Shown in pieces: positions 47,726 through 59,836 of a stretch of 64,000 nt of DNA. Origin of the DNA: Rhynchospora pubera (taxonomy: Eukaryota > Streptophyta > Magnoliopsida > Poales > Cyperaceae); the NCBI GenBank assembly GCA_028095005.1, contig JAMFTS010000044.1, positions 496,001 to 560,000 on the forward strand, written 5' to 3'. The translations under genes were made by a program, and so were the position numbers. Every line of letters starts with the position of its first letter. Within the stretch, counting starts at the first letter, position 1. Under the pieces are notes generated by a model that was not told the origin of the DNA, did no database searches, and saw only the letters and a list, made by a program, of their open reading frames with translations.

Positions 47726-48242
47726 AATAAGTGCTCACTTTTGTTGGATTTTTCAAATTATTGGGTCCCTATAATTATCTTTGCTAGATACTACTATCTA
47801 GTTTTTCTAAAAAAAAGAAAAAAAAAAGAGCAGATAATTACATGGACAACGGAAAATTTTGATTTATCACAGAAAACAAATTACAATTTACATCAATTAA
47901 TCATTCAAATTTATATACTTGTCAACATTTAAATTTCATAATTGTTAATGCTCGTGAAGATTGTAAGCTTTGTTATAATTATAAGCATCATTTTCTCTCT
48001 ATGTATGATTATATTATATATATTAAATAAATTCCAGAGAAAGTAGAGTGCTCCAGTCTGGCGACGGTGGTTACGTGCACTAAATATTTAACACAACCCC
48101 TACTTATTATTTATTGTTAAATAGTAATGTCTAGTTTTTCCTTACACTACATGACCTGGTGAACATTAAATTACTTCAGTGCAAATCTTCGGACTGGTCA
48201 ACTATAAACATTGAATTAGGCAATCCTCCTCTATGTTATAGT

Positions 48243-48252
48243 GCTATATAAG
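48243..48252 (+). promoter_or_regulatory. TATA box of peptide gene B
   Basis: GTGCTATATAAGAG, the same 14-base word as in gene A, about 100 bases before the ATG. GGTCAACTATAAACATTGA is conserved at about 48197. Confidence 0.65.
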
Positions 48253-48347
48253 AGCAACTCTTTTGAGTTTTGACCCATAAAAAAAAACAACTGGCCAACA
48301 AAACAGAGCATTGTAATCTCACATAAAATAATTAGGAAAACACTACC

Positions 48348-48626
48348 ATGGTGTTTTCTATGAGAAGATCCTTTATTATTTTCTGTTTGCTGTTTGTTTT
48401 TTGTTTTCAGATGTTGGTGTCCGGAGAATTAGGATTGGGAGGCGGAGGCGGAGGCGGATGTATTATTGTTGAAATAAAAAAAGGTATTGTCAGTTGCCGT
48501 GGTCCCCATCACGACCCTCTTCCACATAATGAACGTCATCATCGACCACACTGCGGTAGAAAAGGTTGCAGGGGCATCCCAAAATTACAAGGTCAAGCTG
48601 AGATTTCACATACACGCCAACCATAA
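48348..48626 (+). CDS. Small secreted four-cysteine peptide B
   Basis: A 92-residue intronless ORF, paralogue of the ORF at 13913. The signal peptide occupies about residues 1-26 (MRRSF, hydrophobic 9-24, VSG). It is followed by a glycine run at 31-37, then cysteines at 38, 50, 69 and 74 (C-x11-C-x18-C-x4-C), a histidine/proline-rich middle (for example PHHDP at 53-57), GRKGC, and the tail GQAEISHTRQP. The last ten residues, the first nine and the cysteine order are shared with gene A, while the middle is longer and His-rich. That is the pattern of a fast-evolving secreted peptide. The start context ACCATGG and TATA-to-ATG spacing match gene A. Histidine richness could mean metal binding or antimicrobial activity, which is inference. 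No named family recognised. Confidence 0.7.
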   Translation: MVFSMRRSFIIFCLLFVFCFQMLVSGELGLGGGGGGGCIIVEIKKGIVSCRGPHHDPLPHNERHHRPHCGRKGCRGIPKLQGQAEISHTRQP

Positions 48627-48699
48627 GTTCTTCATTGTTCAAGAGCATAATAATCCAAATTTTTTATGTCTGGACAGTCGATGTGAAAAGTATGAATGA

Positions 48700-48995
48700 T
48701 CGATTGAGTGTTTAAATCGAACTTAAATTTTATATTTTTGTGTAAAACATTTTAATTGAAACTCGTTTCAACGTTACTTGTATTACATGTATTGTATTCG
48801 ATGTAATGAAAACTCTTGCTTTCTCTTCAATGGAAAGTGGTAGGGATTGTTCTTCCTACTTGTTTCAAAAAAAAAAAAAAATGCATTGTATCCGATAATA
48901 ATTCTCATTTACTGTTGAAAGATAATTTAAATTTCACAAAAATTTCATTCGGCCTTGTTTAATACTAAGTATGGCTTCTTGGGAAACAACACGAT
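48700..48995. other. 3' flank of peptide gene B
   Basis: AT-rich, with AATGAAAACT-type words that could serve for polyadenylation near 48806 and a poly-A run at 48867. No further gene seen. Confidence 0.35.
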
Positions 48996-49153
48996 GGCAC
49001 TCTTTGGATGCGTTGAGAAGAAGATAGGAAGAAAGAAGAAGGGAAGAAATAAATTATAAACAATTCAAACTCTTCACAAAGTTACACACTTCCCAGTACT
49101 TTTTTTCACTTCTTTCCTTCTTCTCTTCTTCCCACACCTATCCAAACGGAGCC
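48996..49153. mobile_element. Tourist-like MITE, copy 5
   Basis: Ends GGCACTCTTTGGAT and ATCCAAACGGAGCC. The flanking triplets GAT and AAT do not match, so the target duplication is degraded. The interior is the same as in the other copies. Confidence 0.8.
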
Positions 49154-49712
49154 AATTGAAAGCGCCCAGCACAGCATAATAAATCGTTTCAAAATGAAAA
49201 AAAGATATAAATAATATCTTCCTTATTTAATCAACAGCAAATTGCTATGGCACATAGTAGAACGATAAAAGAAATATAGAATTATTCAATTAATGAGGGA
49301 ATTTAAGTATAAACGGACATGAAGTGATCGAAATGCATAATAGGCAAAGTAGAAGCTAAGTACTGGGATGAATTTTAAATTTTTTGAAGCTACGAACACG
49401 GTGGATCATTTGGACCATGGCAACATCAAGTTTTGGGATCACAAATTATTCAAGGATCAGAAAGTACTGCTCTCAGAAACAACTGTGAAGCCGAAAGAAA
49501 GCAGACCCATGCAAAAATGATCGCACCATTAACAAAATTTTTACTTCTAGGATTCATCTTGGAAAAGAAAATTATAGATCTAGTGATAGCTATATATGTG
49601 CATCTATCCAATTCTAATTATAAAGATAGTTAGCTCAAGTCCCAGTAATCACCAATTAGATTAGCTATTTCATTTTCTTTTGGAAGAAATTGGATAAGAT
49701 TGAATGCTAACT
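49154..49712. other. AT-rich DNA, nothing recognised
   Basis: No open frame with a recognisable product and no element terminus. Confidence 0.4.
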
Positions 49713-49883
49713 TGTTACTACTTGCATTATAATTGATAACAGTTTAATTAGATTTTGGATTGATTTCATATTAAATCAGAATCACGTACATATTTATAAT
49801 ACAATGAGAATAAGAAAAAGGAAATAAAAATATAAGGAATTAAATCTAGTTCTAATTACATCCAACTATCTATTATGCTAACA
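49713..49883 (-). repeat. Short LTR of the minus-strand copia element
   Basis: On the minus strand it runs TGTTAGCATAATAG to AAGTAGTAACA (171 bases), with TGTTA/TAACA ends. A polypurine tract (GAGAGGGGGGCGG) abuts it at 49884. The tract region is itself duplicated (two copies of CCCCCTCTCAAACTAAAGAT at about 49890 and 49917). Confidence 0.6.
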
Positions 49884-50490
49884 CCGCCCCCCTCTCAAAC
49901 TAAAGATGCCTTTAGCCCCCTCTCAAACTAAAGATGTCCGAGAGGATTGTATTTGAAGTTTGGAAGTAAGATGGCTGAAGCGAGTCCGTAAGTGACTTTT
50001 GGTAAAAAGATCAACTATCTGTTTAGATGAAAACATATGAGATAAAGTGATTGTATTCTCTTGAAGACGATACCAAATAAAGTGACAATCGATCTCAATG
50101 TGCTTGGTCTAATCGCGAATAACATCATTATGTGCAATCTGAATCACACTCTTGCTGTCATAATGTAGAGGTGTTGGATGTAGGAATTTAACACCTATAT
50201 CCTTGAGAAGCCACCGAAGCGAAACAATTTCAGAAGTAGCATGAGATAGGGCTCTGTACTCAACTTCAGCACAGGATCTTGATACCATAGATTAGAGGGA
50301 CGACACTAGAGTCCCTAATGCAAGGTACCCTTGATATATTGCAGGATATGAAGAACTGATACAAAGTGCACAGTGCACGGTGCTGACATGAATTGACTCA
50401 CTATGTGTACTGCATGGCGAATATCTGGATGAGTGATCGTCAAATAATTAAGACTACCAACAAGTTGTTGTTATAGTTAAAGGTTGGAAA
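49884..50490 (-). pseudogene. Copia pol 3' part (end of RT and RNase H), degenerate
   Basis: The minus strand from 50460 reads LVGSLNYLTITHPDIRHAV, then a frame change, then YRALSHATSEIVSLRWLLKD and YDSKSVIQIAHNDVI, a stop, and TKHIEIDCHFI. These are the conserved reverse-transcriptase C-terminus and RNase H signatures of Ty1/copia (Y(R/I)A..A..E..WL, D...A..IA.N.V.H.RTKHI). The integrase and gag parts lie, if anywhere, beyond the second half at 59233-59606. Stops and frameshifts make it dead. Confidence 0.85.
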
Positions 50491-52227
50491 TGTTGGAGTA
50501 GTGTCCTAGAAGTCAATAATTTGATGACTTAAATATTAGTTTATGTTATGGATGATATTTTATCATCTGTTTCTAGGTTTATTATTGATAGATTATTTAG
50601 GTTGAGAATCTGAATTGTAGATCTCTGTGGATCATTCTTTAGAATGACAATAATAAATCTAAACGGTCCATAATCTTGATAATTAACATGGAACATTAAT
50701 TATCATATAAGATTAGTATGCAAGTTAAGTGATAATTAAATTCTACTAATCATAGGTAAAGACTTACCAACTTAATTGCACATGTGTATGTTATGGAACA
50801 TAGTACATGACTTGACCCAATGAAATAAATAAATGGATTGTGTTATGTGTCATTATTTATTTCGTTATGATTTTGGTTTCAAGTTTGAGATGTTTACCTT
50901 GTCCACATGAGGATAGGTTCAATAAATATCGTCTACCGCTGATTCCCGATAAGGGCTGCTATACGGACTTTATTTATGTTCTCTTGAATTGTGCGGGGAA
51001 AAGCTAATCATCAAGAAAACCGTATGTCCCTCATTAGTTCACTTAGTGAGTGACGAGATCGTATGCGCGTAACTAAGCGATCAACTCTAGATCAAGAAAC
51101 GTATAATCTTCAAGAATGACACATTCCTATCTTGGATTATACTGATATCGTGAGACATAAGAATCAAAATAGAGAAACATATTTATTCTCTTATGCAGGA
51201 TTGAAATATTGTAGCAGTACACTATTTATGCGAATTGGGAATCATAACGTGTTGCTAGATACTGCTTATGATTATTGGATTTAAATAGCGATTTAATTCC
51301 ATGGCCAACATAGCATAAATCCTCAAAGGGTCACACAAATAGAGTTATAACCACACAGTTCATTAATTGTTAATTCACAGCAGTAAGTTCTGTGAAAATA
51401 TGATGAGTTGATTAATTAATTATATCGTTATGGACCGTTATAATTAATTAAGTCAAATGAATCATATAGAAATATTTTAGTGCATTTGCTAATCACCAAA
51501 TAATTATTAATTAGTTAATAATTATTTATACAACACATATTTTAATTACAAAACTTTAATTTAAATGTTAAATTTAAAGCCCAATAGGGATCCGATTTGG
51601 ATGCAACTTCAAAAGTTCATTTAATAATAGATTATATGGATTAATTAACACAACACACATAGTCCTACTAGGCCCATTTGTGGCCGGCCTAGAAAGGGTG
51701 GTAGGTGGGTGGCATGGCATGTAATTTTGGTGAACTCTACCCTAGGGTTGGAGCACTATATAAGGAGGTGCATAGAAGCAAATTTGGACTTGCTCTCTTT
51801 CCTCTTGACCTAGCCGCCACTCTCCCTCCCCTTTCTCTTCTCTATGGCCGGCGCCACTCTCTCCCTCTCTCCCTATTGCTCATGTGTTGAGTTCTCTCTC
51901 TTCCACACTTAAATTGGTTAATTGAAGATGAGAGAAAGCTAGGTGATTAGCCTTGATCTCCAAGTTACTAGCATATCTTGAGAGATTGTGGTTAATCTCT
52001 TGGTGGACTCGAGGCGGCCATCGATGGAGGTGGAGGCGCATGGAGGCACGCCACCAACTCGCATGTCATGGATCGAGCCATCCAATTGCTATATTGGATG
52101 AGGTATCGATTTCCCCTTTTTCTCTTTGTGTTGAATTTGAACTTGAGCACTAGATCCCATTTGCTTGTTTTAATTGGATTAATTAGGTGTAATTAGTCAC
52201 AAAATTGAAATTAAGTATTTTCTAACA
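50491..52227 (+). repeat. 5' LTR of the copia-type element
   Basis: Starts TGTTGGAGTAGTGTCC and ends TTTTCTAACA. It contains a promoter (TATA at 51755) and a following leader with a CT-rich stretch. The short ORFs here are copies of those in the 3' LTR and I do not call them genes. Confidence 0.9.
51755..51765 (+). promoter_or_regulatory. LTR promoter TATA box
   Basis: ACTATATAAGG in the U3/R border region of the LTR. The same word is at 58752-58762 in the 3' LTR. Transcription of the element would start about 30 bases downstream. Confidence 0.6.
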
Positions 52228-52228
52228 G

Positions 52229-52240
52229 TGGTATCAGAGC
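52229..52240 (+). other. Primer binding site (initiator Met tRNA)
   Basis: TGGTATCAGAGC one base after the LTR, followed by CATG. It is complementary to the 3' end of initiator methionine tRNA and primes minus-strand DNA synthesis. Confidence 0.9.
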
Positions 52241-55200
52241 CATGTTGTGCTTAAGTTAATTTGACACTTAATTAAGAGAAATTGGCTAATTAACGGATTA
52301 GTAAAGATGATGCGTTTGTTTGCTGTCTAAAAATGATATTTTCTGTGTTGTTTCGCATTGTTCGCTATGATATGTTCTCTGGAAGATTTTTCCATCTACA
52401 TGAAAGTTATAGATCTGTGGATTGTGATTCTTTTGGCGTTAGATTCGTAATTTTCTGAAATTGTATGGATTTATTATGAATAAAACGGCGACAGTGCGCA
52501 GAACCAGTTTCTGCTCGCACTGTCCTGTTTGAATGGCTTGAAAGATTTATATTTTGAATATAAGTACCAGTTTTATATGGCTAGAATTAAAGAGGACTTG
52601 ATACTATTTCTGAGCATGTGTAGATTGTTGCATAACTCGGATTAATTTGTGGGTTTTCAAGTATGAAAATGAAGATCTTGTCAGATCCAGTTTATTGAGC
52701 AAATCGATTTTTCTAATAAACTGTACCAACTGAGGACTCCTTTAAAAATTCTGTTTAAATGGAGTTGTTCTATTGTGAGTTAGAATTCCAGGAAAATTAA
52801 TTTCATAATTTTTCATGGAAGTTTGGACTTGAACTAGGTTAAAAATCTTCGGTCGACAGTCTGTTCCAGTACAGGATCTGTCGATTGTTTAGCGTGTAAC
52901 TTGAATTTATTGAACGGAACTTAGTTGTTTTCTTTTCATGGATGGTTAGCCTATAGTCTAAGATAGGTTTTCTATGTATATTTTATATATAAAAACTGGA
53001 TAGAAGGTGGTCTAATAGATCAAATGGTTGAGAGGATTAGCTGAAAATCTCATAACGGTGTTTCATGCACTTGTTAGAGATTTGTCTTTTTTTATTCTCC
53101 CAGATGATTTAATATCTCTTCTTAAAAATTTTACTGATAATCACAATTATGATAAGGATCTTAAGTAATTTATTTGATAATTTTTGGAGATCTAAAACTA
53201 TTGATTTTGTTAGATTCCATTAGTTACGTTTTTTGTTAAATTACTGTTTTTCTAAGTATTCAAACTAGTTGAAAATCAATTAGAAAACTCCTTGATTGAT
53301 CTCCTTTAAGTTATGGGATGTTTGAAAGATTTTCTAAATGAATTTAAATAAGTTTGGTTGTTTAAAATTGAGAATTTATGCATGAAATTTGCTTATGGCA
53401 AACAATACGCAAAGATGCTCGAAAATCGTTAATTGAAAACAAAGTGGACTTGTATGTGCTAACTTTATTTTGTAGGTGGAAAGTGGGTTTAGTATGGCTC
53501 ATGAATCAATTCCTCGTGGTTGTAAATTGAATGCATGTGTGAATGTTTGTAATGCGGTCTTTGGTGCCATTAATTAATTAAGTTGTTGATTAATTTTAAT
53601 GTAACTTGTGTGGCTTGCATGCCCCTAAGGCTAGGATGGGAATATGATATTTTCACATGTATTTTTGTTCCTTTATTTTGTATAGGATTTAGATCCTTAT
53701 AGAATTTAATGGGAGGGACAAGGATTAGATTAGTTTTGCTTCATGGACGATGTGGCGAAACTAATGCAAGCGGGAGCCATACAAACTCATAACAATGGAT
53801 GAGATGCTTATATGTGATTGCTATGAATTGTCATAGGGTAGGTGTGGGTGTATGCTTACATGATCGCCAAACAAGTGTCACTTAATTGATTGTCCCAAAC
53901 AAAACTCGATTAAGTTAAATCGCCCTCCTTCTCTCTATCTCCTTCTACGTTGCATGATCGTTCATTGATGCATTCTCGCCGACGCGGGACATCATGTTCC
54001 ATCATCCATGTCGGGGTGTAAATCGGATTTACTAGGAGCAAATAAAGAAATGTTACTTATCGATGGACCCTAATCGGATTGGACATCGGGGCGAAGTTTG
54101 TGGATGTACATGAGATATTTCACAAACCAAGAATCATATGGAATGATATGATTGGTTGGAGAACCTACTCTATCTAGTTGTTTTGGTGTCACGCCGACGC
54201 TAGCACCATCTCAACGAAAATAGGGATCTTTGAAAACCTACTACATTAGGGACATTAAATAAATGTAGTGAGAGTTTTATTTGTTATAAATAAAATAATT
54301 GCATAAACTAAATGACCTTAAATTGATTTTGTTATAGATGTTAAAGTTGTTAATTTTGTTGCGATCAATCTTTGAAAATTAACAAACTCGTTTCTAAAAG
54401 TATTCACTTAGAGAAGTAATACTGATTCCTAAGACACGATCTTAGTGAAGAGAAACTTGAGTATGTCAATTTCCAAAACTTTCCTCAAAATACCCGAATG
54501 TAGCAACGTGATGATTGATTAACTTTTGACGAAAAGTTATTCAATAAAGCGTATGGCTAATATGCTCATTTGAAATTTCTAGACCTTTGAATTAGAGAAT
54601 TCATATGGACTAGATTTACCTCGTACGCTCTCATCCGCTTACTCAAGAAAGTGTTCTTGGAGAAAATAGATATTAACTCCATCATTTATGATCGAGTATA
54701 AAGAATATGAGTTTATCAAGAGATTCTTCTTTTATAAAAAGGATGTTTCAATGGCTTATAAATCGAAAGATTTAAGTAGCTAATTGACAACTAGAGATAT
54801 TAATCTCCGATATCAAGGATTGTTGATATTATCATACGATCTCTTTGGAATTATAAAGGATATAATGTTACCTTCTTCGCACACTTGTTGATGCAAAAAG
54901 GTAATTGGTTAAGTATTCAAGAAATACTTCACCAAGGTATGAGTTGAAATTTCGAGACCCTCGATTGTGATTATGTATCGCATGTGTTTTTCATTTGTCA
55001 TTTATTAGAGGCATTTGAAATGTTGTCTGAAATACCATGATTGTAATGTTCTAATCCTAAGGAGAATATGTCGTTCAAATTATCTCGTTATCTCTAATTC
55101 ACACTAGTAACTTGATACTAGTTCATATGCTCGCATTTAACGAAATGTGTTAGCAATGAATTATAAGAGAAATATTGAGAGATATAAAGTAAACTCCGTA

Positions 55201-56680
55201 TATGAAATGACTTGTTCGTCTAAGTCATTACCATTGAATACATAGAGTTATATTTATTAAGAGTTTGTTTAGGAATTGAAGGTTGCATACCATAATCCTA
55301 ACCTCTCAAAACGTCTCCATTTCATATTCGATGATGGATGATTATGTTTAGTAAAATACAAGTTCTTTTATTATGGATTTGTTTAGATGATTTCATGCAT
55401 CTTGATTGAATTTGCTTGAAATAGATAAACAAGTTTTGAATAACAAATAGGATGCGTAAGACTTGACCTAAAGTATTTGACTTTCATGTTATATATAACC
55501 GCTTAGTCACATACATAAATGAGAATCGCATTACGAGAGTCTCCATAACGTAGAGCTCGTAATTCAATTCGATTTCAAATCGACTGATATGCGAATCATG
55601 TTTGTTAAATGACATAAGCGCCTTTAAACTATGAAGGTATAAGGACAAGTGAATTAATTATGACTTATACCTATCGATGTATAAAGACCTATAAGTACTT
55701 GTGCAATGAAAGGTTGTTGATACTTTACTACTTAACCAACGATCATTGTAGATATTAACATCTATTTGATAAGGTATAAGTATGAACTTTTTGACTAGTT
55801 CAAAGGAGTTCAAGAGTGAAGTTTAAAGATCGTTAAAAAAAAATGAAAGTCTTACAATTAATCGTTGTAAATAAGTAGTTAAGTCATATAATTTGAAGTA
55901 TTATCTAAAGAGTATGAAAATAGTTTCATAACTTGCTCCATGAGGAATAATATGTCCAAGAATGGAGGTATCGAAAAATATTTTTTATAGTTCGATCGAT
56001 AATAAATCAAATGGACTTATTCAACTCGTATTAGGGATTTGTGTTTGTGGCTATGTATAAGTCAATAAAGATCATTCTATCAATAATTGTATTTCATATA
56101 TGTTGATATATGAAAAACACATAAAACCGCCTTCTTCGTATGAATGAAGGAAGATGTTGTGAATTTGACACAAATCGATATTTTATTTAATGTGTTACTA
56201 AAAACATAAGCATGCTTCAAAGATCCATAAATGGATTAAAGCAAGTGATTGTGGATATTGGAATAAAAGTTTTGACAATGAAATCAAGGATTTGAACTTC
56301 GTCAAAAAGTATCTTGTATAAACAATATATTCAGTGGGAGCATAATTGTATTACTTGAATTGTTCAAGATAACAATTCATTAATTGGGAATAACATTAAG
56401 AAAATGAATATTGTCAAGATCTCTTTGGAGAATGCTTTCTCAAATGAGAACTTGGGCGAAATCACCTAATCCTAGGAAATAAAATCTATAAAGATAGATT
56501 ATGATGGATGTTAGGTTTGAGCAAATGTGTATATATTGACGAAGTGTTCTAGAAACACGAAAGTTACACTCCAAGAAAGGATGTCTAACTATACGTCACA
56601 TGGCATGACTTGAGTATTTAAACTCGATTTATTGCAACTCAATTTGAAAAAGTGCGTGAAATAGTTCAAGCATTCTTTTA
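52241..56680 (+). other. Interior of the copia-type element, no open frame
   Basis: Stop-ridden throughout. I find no gag zinc knuckle or integrase motif by eye, apart from a CAGTGGGAG word near 56331 that is typical of copia 3' halves. A GC-richer patch lies at 53930-54020. Confidence 0.6.
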
Positions 56681-57090
56681 TTATGAGTTTCATTTTGTAT
56701 GCCATATTTATGCATATGCCCCAATGTGTAATATCCAAAGGATATGACAAACAGTTGTCAAATGGATATAAGAGAGACACATTTGGACAATAGTAAAAAT
56801 GTCTTCGAGTACCTTATGAGAAAGAGTGATATAATGTTTCATCTCTTAAGATTAAAGAAATATCGTGTAAGTTGTTACACTGATAAAAGTTTTTTGAAAG
56901 ATTGATATAATCACAGTTGAGCTACATATTTTGCTTAAAGGTGGTGTTGTAAGTTTAGAAGGTGTTCTAAATGGAATATTACAACCGTTTCCGTCACCAA
57001 AGCAAAAACATAGCAACTTGTGAAACAATAAAAGAAGTTTATTTTGGATCGAGTTCTTAGTCGAGCTATTATGGTTCTATGCATCTCGAA
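56681..57090 (+). pseudogene. Decayed copia RT/RNase H remnant
   Basis: In shifting frames, NSKNVFEYLMRKSD (from about 56788) corresponds to the family's W..VKNI(F/L)KYLRRTKD. FCLKGGVVSLEGV followed by TTVSVTKAKT corresponds to FTLNGGAVSWKSSKQ.TVADSTTEAEY. Several stops interrupt it. It lies where copia RNase H should be, about 400 bases before the polypurine tract. Confidence 0.6.
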
Positions 57091-57455
57091 CCACAACTTA
57101 CTCCTAAAGAATCCAATGTTACATTTGAGATTCAAATATAATCTATAACGATATCACTTGATATCATATGATGATGAATAAGAACATATATATAGTTGTA
57201 TATATATATATATATAGGATCGAACAAATTTGGATAGGTTCGTGAACACAGCGAACACTCTAGCATTACCTCTACCTTGAGCAGTATACGAGATGCAGTT
57301 ATGCATCCATACGTGGTGGACGTATGAGTAACTAGCTTTAAGCGTATTATTAATTTTGAGGTCTGATACATGTATATATGTAGATATATGACATTGTTCT
57401 CAATTCTTCGTTGGCAAGAAGTCACTACTGATTGACTCTAGGCCAAGTTGGAGAT

Positions 57456-59227
57456 TGTTGGGGTAGTGTCCTAGAAGTCAATAATTTGATGACTTAAATA
57501 TTAGTTTATGTTATGGATGATATTTTATCATCTGTTCCTAGGTTTATTATTGATAGATTATTCAGATTGAGAATCTGAATTGTAGATCTCTGTGGATCAT
57601 TCTTTAGAATGACAATAATAAATCTAAACGGTCCATTATCTTGATAATTAACAAGGAACATTAATTATCATATAAGATTAGTATGCAAGTTAAGTGATGA
57701 TTAAGTTCTACTAATCATAGGTAAGGTAAAGAGTTACCAACTTAATTGCATATGTGTATGTTATGTAACATAGTACAGGACTTGACCCAACGAAATAAAT
57801 AAATAAATTGTGTTATGTGTTATTATTTATTTCGTTATGATTTTGGTTCCAAGTTTGAGATGTTTATCTTTTCCACATGAGGATAGGTTCAATAAATATT
57901 GTCTACCGTTGATTTCCGATAAGGGCTGCTATACGGACTTTATTTATGTTCTCTTGAATTGTGCGGGAAAAAGCTAATCATCAAGAAAACCGTATGTCCC
58001 TCATTAGTTCACTTAGTGAGTGACGATATCTGTTTGGGCCCCTTGATGGAGTTGGATCGTATGCGCGCAACTAAGCGATCAACTCTAGATCAAGAAACGT
58101 ATAATCTGCAAGAATGACACATTCCTATCTTGGATTATACTGATATCGTGAGACATAAGAATCAAAATAGAGAAACATATTTATTCTCTTATGCAGGATT
58201 GAAATATTGTAGCAGAACACTATTTATGCGAATTGGGAATCATAACGTGTTGCTAGATACCGCTTATGATTATTGGATTTAAATAGCGATTTAATTCCAT
58301 GGCCAACATAGCATAAATCCTTAAAGGGTCAAACAAATAGAGTTATAACCACAGAGTGCATTAATTGTTAATTCACAGTAGTAAGTTCTGTGAAAATATG
58401 ATGAGTTGATTAATTAATTATATCGTTATGGACCGTTATAATTAATTAAGTCAAATGGATCATCTAGAAATATTTTAGTGCATTTGCTAATCACCAAATA
58501 ATTATTAATTAGTTAATAATTATTTATACAACACATATTTTAATTACAATGCTTTAATTTAAATGTTAAATTTAAAGTCCAATAGGGATCCGATTTGGGT
58601 GCAACTTCAAAGGTCCATTTAATAATAGATTATATGGATTAATTAACACAACACACATAGCCCAACTAGGCCCATGTGTGGCCGGCCTAGAAAGGGTGCT
58701 AGGTGGGTGGCATGGCATGTAATTTTGGTGAACTCTACCCTAGGGTTGGAGCACTATATAAGGAGGTGCATAGAAGCAAATTTGGACTTGCTCTCTTTCC
58801 TCTTGACCTAGCCGCCACTCTCCCTCCCCTTTCTCTTCTCTATGGCCGGCGCCACCCTCTTCCTCTCTCCCTATTGCTCATGTGTTGAGCTTTCTCTCTT
58901 CCACACTTAAAATTGGTTAATTGAAGATGAGAGAAAGCTAGGTGATTAGCCTTGATCTCCAAGTTACTAGCATATCTTGAGAGATTGTGGTTAATCTCTT
59001 GGTGGACTCGGGCGGCCATCGATGGAGGTGGAGGCGCATGGAGGCACGCCACCAACTCGCATGCCATGGATCGAGCCATCCAATTGCTATATTGGATGAG
59101 GTATCGATTTTCCCTTTTTCTCTTTGTGTTGAATTTGAACTTTAACACTAGATTCCATTTGCTTGTGTTTTAATTGGATTAATTAGGTGTAATTAGTCAC
59201 AAAATTAAAATTAAGCATTTCCTAAGA
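57456..59227 (+). repeat. 3' LTR of the copia-type element
   Basis: Starts TGTTGGGGTAGTGTCC after the polypurine-like AAGTTGGAGAT. It ends CCTAAGA, where the 5' LTR has TCTAACA, so the terminal C has mutated to G. Confidence 0.9.
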
Positions 59228-59232
59228 GGAAA

Positions 59233-59606
59233 GAGGTTGGTCATCGGTTGAAGTGAGCTTACAGTTGGTTTAAAGAGGTGTTTCAGAGTTCTTGGTGTTA
59301 GTAATTCCTACTCGAGCCAGGAGATCTGAGGCAAATTAACTTCATTTGAGACATAAACATACCTTCTGTAGAGTTATTAATCTCAATTCTCAAGAAATAT
59401 CTTAGTTGTCCCATATCTTTCATCTTGAAACAAGTCTATAGATACTACTTGGTCCCAGAAATACCTTTCGCATCATTACCAGTGAGAATCATATCATCTG
59501 CAAAGAGTAGAAGTATGACTATACTAACAAAAGTTGATCGTATGAACATGGCAGTGTCATGATGACTCCATCGAAAGTTAAATTTAGTGATAATGGATCT
59601 AAATGG
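59233..59606 (-). pseudogene. Copia reverse transcriptase, second half of the split element
   Basis: Minus strand reads LLLFADDMILTGNDAKGIS, then MKDMGQLRYFLRIEINNSTE and GMFMSQMK. This is the copia YVDDM(I/L)LTG catalytic motif (here FADD) and the F.MKDLG.L.YFLGIE segment. It continues across the 50491-59227 insertion into 50490-49884. Stops are present (for example in the TK-stop-YL stretch), so it is inactive. Confidence 0.85.
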
Positions 59607-59607
59607 T

Positions 59608-59836
59608 TGGAGTTATAGCGTATAAGTCAATAGTTTAATAACTTAAATATTAGTTTATGTTATTGATTATATTTAATCATTTGTTCCTAGAAAATATTAT
59701 TGACAGATCATTCAGGTTGAGGACCTGAATTGTAGATCTCTATGGTTCATTCATTAGAATGACGATAATAAATCTAAATTGTCTATATTTTTGATAATTA
59801 ACAAAGAACATTAATTATCATATAAGATTAGTATGC
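59608..59836 (+). repeat. Truncated LTR fragment, copy Y
   Basis: Second copy of 46608-46835, truncated at the same base by the same MITE, so the truncation predates the duplication. Confidence 0.7.

Larger units (their letters stand above)
50491..59227 (+). mobile_element. Copia-type LTR retrotransposon, interior decayed
   Basis: Complete insertion with target duplication GGAAA (50486-50490 and 59228-59232), splitting the minus-strand copia pol. LTRs are 1737 and 1772 bases. The interior is 5.2 kb with no open frame over 100 codons, yet retains copia traces near its 3' end. A 35-base difference between the LTRs (absent after 51060, present at about 58027-58061) accounts for their lengths. 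Confidence 0.9.

Noticed and set aside
51705..52153. Short ORFs in the copia-type LTR (repeated at 58703-59173)
   Set aside because: Copies of LTR leader sequence with no recognisable product. The larger ones differ between the LTRs by frame changes.
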